From: Streptomyces griseoincarnatus
GTDB taxonomy: Bacteria; Actinomycetota; Actinomycetes; Streptomycetales; Streptomycetaceae
Assembly (NCBI GenBank): GCA_014649575.1
Contig: BMTH01000003.1
Coordinates: forward strand, 62,001 to 126,000
Length of the DNA: 64,000 nt
Reading direction: 5' to 3'
The notes beneath the pieces were generated by a model. That model had not been told where the DNA came from and ran no database searches. It worked only from the letters and a program-made list of their open reading frames with translations. Position 1 is the first letter of the stretch; each line of letters opens with the position of its first letter. Shown here piece after piece: positions 60,275-64,000 of the stretch. A program made the translations under genes and the position numbers.

Positions 60275-61069
60275 ATGGCGCCCAAGTGGCGAGAGCTGGC
60301 CGACAAGCTGGCCGAGCAGATCAGAAGGGGTGAATACGCCCCTGGCCAGCAGCTTCCGCACATCAGGACGCTTGTCGAGGCAGGCGAAGGTTCCAAGGCC
60401 ACCGTGCATGCCGCCTACAAGGCGCTGGAAGCCGAAGGCCTGGTCACCTCGTCGCGCGGCCACGGCACCGTCGTGCGCCAGCAAGTTCCCCTCAAGCGCT
60501 TGGGTATCGCCCGCTACGACAAGGCCAAATGGCGGGACGGCGACGAGGTCGCCTTCATCGCGGACCGCGTGGCTTCCGGACGGGCGTACCGCCGGAACGA
60601 GCAGACCCAGACGGTCAGTCGCGTCGTAGCACCGCCGGAGGTGGCAGCCGCGCATGGACTCCCCGAAGGCGCCGAGGTCTACGCCCGCGCGCGGCTGGTC
60701 AAGGAAGGCGATCAGCCGACGCACACGCTGACCAGCTATTACCGGCCCGAGCATGTGGAAGGTACGCGACTGGTGGATCCCACGCCGGGGCCCGCCGGCC
60801 GAGGCGGCGGATTTCGCGTGCTGTACGACGCGGGTTACGAGATCGATCACATGAGGGAGCGACTGTTCGCCCGTGCCGCCACCCCGGACGAGGTGAAGCA
60901 GCTCCAGCTACCGCCGGGCGAACCGGTCGTCGAGCTGCACCGGACGACCTACACGGCCGACGGCACCGTCGTGGAGTTCGCCATCGGGGTACACGCGGCA
61001 TCGCGCTTCGCGTGGGAGTACGACTTCAAGGTGCCCGACTCGGCGAAGGACGGGGAAGGACAGCAGTGA
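60275..61069 (+). CDS. GntR-family repressor with UTRA domain (KorA-like)
   Basis: 264 residues from the ATG at 60275. WRELADKLAEQIRRGEYAPG then PHIRTLVEAGEGSKATVHAA and LEAEGLVTSSRGHGTVVRQQ form the GntR winged helix. Residues about 90-250 are a UTRA ligand-binding domain (DRVASGRAYRRNEQTQTVSR; HTLTSYYRPEHVEGTRLVD). KorSA of pSAM2 belongs to this type and silences transfer and replication. Three palindromes just upstream are the probable sites. The stop overlaps the YdcF gene (GTGA). Confidence 0.93.
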   Translation: MAPKWRELADKLAEQIRRGEYAPGQQLPHIRTLVEAGEGSKATVHAAYKALEAEGLVTSSRGHGTVVRQQVPLKRLGIARYDKAKWRDGDEVAFIADRVASGRAYRRNEQTQTVSRVVAPPEVAAAHGLPEGAEVYARARLVKEGDQPTHTLTSYYRPEHVEGTRLVDPTPGPAGRGGGFRVLYDAGYEIDHMRERLFARAATPDEVKQLQLPPGEPVVELHRTTYTADGTVVEFAIGVHAASRFAWEYDFKVPDSAKDGEGQQ

Positions 61070-61731
61070 TCTCGACACAGGACTGGGCAGACGCCCGGCG
61101 CGTGTGGGAGTACCACCAGATGGGCCACTCGCCCCGGCCGTGCTCGGTTGCCATCGGACTCGGCAGCCACGACCTGGGCGTGGCAGACACGGCAGTGGAC
61201 CTGTACAAGCGCGGCATGGCCCCCCTGCTCCTGTTCACCGGCGCCACCAGCTCCACGACACGGGAACGCATGCCCCGCGGCGAAGCCGTGCACTACCAGG
61301 AGCGGGCACTGGAGCTCGGTGTCCCCAGCACGGCCGTTCTCCTGGAGCCGCGCGCACGCAACACGGGCGAGAACATCCGCTTCTCACGGCAGCTGTTGGA
61401 GGAGAGGGGGATGGAGGTGTCCTCAGTGCTCCTGATCAGCAAGCCGTACGAGGAGCGGCGAGCGTACGCCACCGCACGCAAGCTCTGGCCCGAAGTCGAG
61501 GTCGTCAGCGCTTCCACTCCGATGACGCTCGATGAGTACGTCGACTCCATCGGCGACGCCCGCCTGGTGATCGACATGCTGGTCGGCGCGCTTCAGCGAC
61601 TGATGATCTACCCCGAGCAGGGCTTCATGATCAGCCAACCGGTACCCGCCGACGTGCTCGATGCGTACGAGCGCCTGTGCCAAGCCGGATTCACGAGCCG
61701 ACTCCTGACCACCGACGCGCCTTCGGCTTGA
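61066..61731 (+). CDS. YdcF/SanA-like DUF218 protein
   Basis: 221 residues from a GTG at 61066 overlapping the repressor stop. SVAIGLGSHDLGVADTAVDL, PLLLFTGATSSTTRERMPRG and EPRARNTGENIRFSRQLLEE are the DUF218 pattern; RVxxLWP-type ATARKLWPEVEVVSASTPMT follows. No membrane helix is seen, unlike E. coli SanA. Its role on the element is unknown; genes of this kind recur downstream of KorA homologues. Confidence 0.9.
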   Translation: MISTQDWADARRVWEYHQMGHSPRPCSVAIGLGSHDLGVADTAVDLYKRGMAPLLLFTGATSSTTRERMPRGEAVHYQERALELGVPSTAVLLEPRARNTGENIRFSRQLLEERGMEVSSVLLISKPYEERRAYATARKLWPEVEVVSASTPMTLDEYVDSIGDARLVIDMLVGALQRLMIYPEQGFMISQPVPADVLDAYERLCQAGFTSRLLTTDAPSA

Positions 61732-62221
61732 CCCGGTAAGAGCGAGAGCTGTTACAGGTTTCTCTACCTCATCAAGCCCCGGCTGCGCTCCGCTCCGCCG
61801 GGCGCGCTTCCCGGCTCCGCTCCGGGCGCCGCTCCTGCCTTCGGCCCGCTCCGCCCGCGCTGCGCCGACGCGCGCCCACACGTGGATAGGGCCGGAGGCC
61901 ATGAGGCAAACACCCCACAGAGCGGCCCGCGGTCAAAACGATGCCTCCGGCGGGGGATCGGCCGGCACCGGGATGGAGGGGGCACCGTCGCCGACCGCGG
62001 ACCCGTAGTGGCGTGCGTGAGGTGCTTCCATCCCGTCCACCGTCGACCCAGGCAGAGCCGAGCAGACGCGGCCCAGGGCGTCCAGGTCGTTCGTACAGTG
62101 GCGCGCTCCACCTGGACGCCCTGAACCACGCCCGCTCCACGGTGTGTGGGTCGACGGCGGACGGGATGGAAGCTGGGTGAGTGGTGGGTTAGAGGTTGCT
62201 CTGTCCCCTCTGCTCCCAGAC
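61732..62221. other. Noncoding region between AICE core and DUF262/HEPN genes
   Basis: 490 bp with no supported gene. It holds the nested inverted repeat at 62024-62173 and a smaller pairing of CCGGAGGC near 61893 with GCCTCCGG near 61945. The composition changes from G+C-rich to A+T-richer after 62210. Confidence 0.7.
62024..62173. repeat. 150-nt nested inverted repeat (candidate single-strand origin/sti)
   Basis: The outer arms are 27 nt: 62024-62050 (starting GCTTCCATCCCGTCC) and 62147-62173, matching at 26 of 27. The inner arms CAGGGCGTCCAGGT (62074-62087) and ACCTGGACGCCCTG (62110-62123) are perfect. A single strand would fold into one long forked hairpin, as at single-strand origins of rolling-circle plasmids (sti in Streptomyces). 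Confidence 0.7.
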
Positions 62222-62713
62222 CTAGGCCAACATACGCAATAGCACCCACGAGTGAAGATCATCGACGAGGCGCTTGTACGTAGCGACGTTCAGCTGTCCG
62301 CCACGGTAGTTCTCCCCATGTGCAGTCTTATTGCGGACCGCCAACAAATTGCCCAAAGAATTTCGACGCTCGTCGGCATCCAGAAATGAGATAATTTCGG
62401 CCTTCCAGGCATCCCCAAACCTTCCCACAACCTTCTCCAAAGCTTCAGGAGTTAGGTTCGGCGCCTTATTGAAGGATGACAGTGCGAAACTCCGCGCGGC
62501 GCCAGTGGTGGTACTGGAGATATACCCACAGACAGCCTGAAATATCAGCTGTTCCATGTACCCCGACAGGCGAATACACATGTACTTATGCATATCCTCC
62601 TGCAGTGGAATGTCGACCGACAGTAGACCCTCTCTGTATCTCTTATACGAAGAATCTAAGTCCGTCTTTAGTTTCAGTATCTCAACCCGGGCACTATTCT
62701 TGTTCGTCGGCAA
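62222..62713 (-). CDS. HEPN-domain protein (RiboL-PSP/MAE_28990-like), partner of DUF262
   Basis: 163 residues from a TTG at 62713, chosen because CCGGGGGG is 9-16 nt upstream and the overlap with the DUF262 gene is then 20 nt. It is all-alpha: VEILKLKTDLDSSYKRYREG, MHKYMCIRLSGYMEQLIFQA and FLDADERRNSLGNLLAVRNK. The last runs into AVRNKTAHGENYRG, giving the HEPN R-x4-H catalytic motif (RNKTAH). HEPN proteins with this motif are RNases in toxin-antitoxin and phage-defence systems. A+T-richer codons suggest transfer. RNase activity is inferred. Confidence 0.82.
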   Translation of the reverse strand: MPTNKNSARVEILKLKTDLDSSYKRYREGLLSVDIPLQEDMHKYMCIRLSGYMEQLIFQAVCGYISSTTTGAARSFALSSFNKAPNLTPEALEKVVGRFGDAWKAEIISFLDADERRNSLGNLLAVRNKTAHGENYRGGQLNVATYKRLVDDLHSWVLLRMLA

Positions 62714-63902
62714 GTGATTCCCCCCGGAACGCCATGGCCGCGAGCTTGATGCGGGCACTCACCTGTTCCGCATGTGAGGTACTTTCCGAGATGGCGTACT
62801 GGTACCTTTCATTCTCCAGAAGAGCCGTTAGTGCTGCCGAAACATCCTGGGCGGAGATATCGGCACGCTGCTCCAATGCAGACATCAGGCCTACCAGCAC
62901 AGCATCCGTATGAGCCGCGTTGACCTGAGTGCCACGAATCTTGAGGGCCCTCACCCCTCGAGCCTCATTGAGCAGTGCAGTTGCCTTAGTGAAGCGGGCC
63001 CGGATCACCTCAGCGTCCGCCGGCAGTTGATCCTGGCTGACCTCCAGGTAGTCGTTCAAGAAACGTGCCATGGGAGGCCGGAACACCTGAATGCCGCGCG
63101 CTGTCGGCATCAGGGAGATAGCCCGCAGAATCAATTCATGGTCCTTGAGGTCACGATTCTGCGGCCCAAACAAGGTCCTCCAGTTTGGATCCTGGTTCAG
63201 ATCTCTTACGAAATTTACAGTTTCACCGGCATATAGAGCAACTCGAATCTGCTGCGGCTTCAGATTCGTCCCACCACTGTTGATCCTCTCAAATAGCGAA
63301 TATACTCCTCGCTTCCCTTCCGCCCCCTTAGGTACGACAATAGTCGCCTGAATGAAGGTGTTATCGAAGATGCGCTGCTGAGTGGGCTCCAGGTTCTCAT
63401 AGGTGTGCCCCTTAAACTCATCGCCCACATAACGAAGGGCGAACTTGCTCAGCCCTCTGACCGATCGATAAGTTCCTCGCTTGAAGGCTTGGAGGGTTGT
63501 GAGACGCTGCTGACCGTCTAGGACGAGGTATCGTCGATCTGCTAGCTCGACGAGGAAAATGCCTGGAACTGGGTAACCAAGCAGAATGGACTCAATGAAG
63601 CGGTCCATCTGCTTTTTCTTCCAAACGAGGCCCCTCTGAAAGCCTTCAAAACCTGCAATATCATCTTCGGCGAGCGGTTCAAAGGTCGGGATTATGAAAG
63701 TGCCATTATTGAGCCGCTTGACCAGTCCATCGACGTCGAAGTCCGCTCCGAAGTACCGCAGGGCATCATCTGCCCGAACGGGCGCACTGTCGACCTCGTC
63801 CGTTTCAGGATCCAGAACATCTGAATCCGCCTTGACGAGGCTTTCCTGTGGGTCCTCATCCGACTCGGGCGCTGCTGCTGTGACGCTCTGACTGTCTGTC
63901 AT
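62694..63902 (-). CDS. DUF262 (ParB/Srx-fold) protein without a HNH domain
   Basis: 402 residues from the ATG at 63902. After a 45-residue acidic N-terminus, GFEGFQRGLVWKKKQMDRFI, ILLGYPVPGIFLVELADRRY and LVLDGQQRLTTLQAFKRGTY contain the DGQQR nucleotide-binding signature, and SLFERINSGGTNLKPQQIRV the late IN-x-G motif. DUF262 is the N-terminal part of GmrSD-type restriction proteins, where a DUF1524 HNH nuclease follows; here the C-terminal half is only helical with no HNH motif. It overlaps the HEPN gene by 20 nt, so the HEPN protein probably supplies the nuclease. The pair is likely a defence or toxin-antitoxin unit. Confidence 0.9.
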   Translation of the reverse strand: MTDSQSVTAAAPESDEDPQESLVKADSDVLDPETDEVDSAPVRADDALRYFGADFDVDGLVKRLNNGTFIIPTFEPLAEDDIAGFEGFQRGLVWKKKQMDRFIESILLGYPVPGIFLVELADRRYLVLDGQQRLTTLQAFKRGTYRSVRGLSKFALRYVGDEFKGHTYENLEPTQQRIFDNTFIQATIVVPKGAEGKRGVYSLFERINSGGTNLKPQQIRVALYAGETVNFVRDLNQDPNWRTLFGPQNRDLKDHELILRAISLMPTARGIQVFRPPMARFLNDYLEVSQDQLPADAEVIRARFTKATALLNEARGVRALKIRGTQVNAAHTDAVLVGLMSALEQRADISAQDVSAALTALLENERYQYAISESTSHAEQVSARIKLAAMAFRGESLADEQE

Positions 63903-64000
63903 AACGCAACTCTAGTAGTAGCGCCTCCCTCAGCGGAGCACTTGTCCATCTTTCGTTCCGTGCTGTCAGTAGCCACACGTACCCTTCCGCCATGCGCAAG

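Larger units (their letters stand above)
52254..64000. mobile_element. pSAM2-type actinomycete integrative and conjugative element (AICE), right end outside window
   Basis: The core is int-xis-rep-spd genes-traB on minus from 53204 to about 60115 and a divergent GntR repressor. The left boundary is the second att copy. No third copy of the tRNA-Ser 3' half was found to 64000, so the right end, expected to carry the intact tRNA-Ser(TGA), is outside. Whether the DUF262/HEPN pair belongs to the element is therefore likely but unproven. Confidence 0.85.

Noticed and set aside
61773..61880. Protein-coding gene in the G+C-rich stretch after YdcF
   Set aside because: Frames on both strands overlap the inverted repeats and have simple CGCTCCG-type repeats; none has a ribosome site or domain.
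63992..64000. Start of a plus-strand gene at the window edge (ATG at 63992)
   Set aside because: Only three codons are visible and there is no clear ribosome site.

Overview
The window is high-G+C actinomycete chromosome, almost certainly Streptomyces. Codon third positions are nearly all G or C. The left two thirds carries recognisable Streptomyces core genes: upp, tadA, two adjacent SigB-type sigma factors (sigF- and sigN-like), a nepA-like gene, SpoIIE-type phosphatase and STAS proteins, a subtilisin-inhibitor protein and a LAxTG cell-wall sorting signal. Gene order agrees with what I remember of the S. coelicolor upp-sigF-sigN-nepA stretch; this was not checked.

Layout. 1-3913: iron-box-controlled divergent module (DUF985 cupin, IucB/DesC-like GNAT and penicillin acylase on minus; siderophore-interacting protein on plus). 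3958-8510: HhH-GPD repair protein, a DG-x-HR small protein, LytR_C protein, upp and tadA with its partner. 8556-12620: tRNA-Ser(CGA), a sortase-anchored hydrolase, Dabb protein, two sporulation-type sigma factors. 13245-17275: MarR-regulated MFS/YceI operon with carboxypeptidase-regulatory repeats. 17388-20645: STAS, PPOX, TetR and a second MFS pump. 20679-27068: two glycosyltransferases and a two-component system in one minus-strand operon. 27147-35676: amidohydrolase with an expanded repeat region, membrane proteins, K+ channel, FAD oxidase, phosphatase, lipoprotein, tRNA-Arg(ACG), tRNA-Ser(GCT), SSI-type inhibitor. 35893-48224: very large PAS protein, acyl-CoA synthetase, SigE-family sigma factor, nepA-like gene, prim-pol, DinB and regulators.

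48533-64000 is accessory DNA. Two identical 57-bp copies of the 3' half of a tRNA-Ser(TGA) gene, at 48533 and 52254, bracket a decayed element (crotonase/HxlR cargo, AlpA-like gene, broken integrase). Right of the second copy lies a pSAM2-type actinomycete integrative and conjugative element (AICE): int, xis, rolling-circle Rep, Spd membrane proteins, a GGDEF protein, FtsK/TraB-type translocase and a divergent GntR (KorA-like) repressor with three palindromic operators. The element's right end and the intact tRNA-Ser(TGA) were not found and probably lie beyond the window.

To the right of the AICE core is a 150-nt nested inverted repeat, a candidate single-strand origin, followed by an A+T-richer two-gene unit: a DUF262 (ParB/Srx-fold) protein overlapping a HEPN protein with an R-x4-H motif. 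This pair is the best candidate here for an undescribed defence or toxin-antitoxin system.
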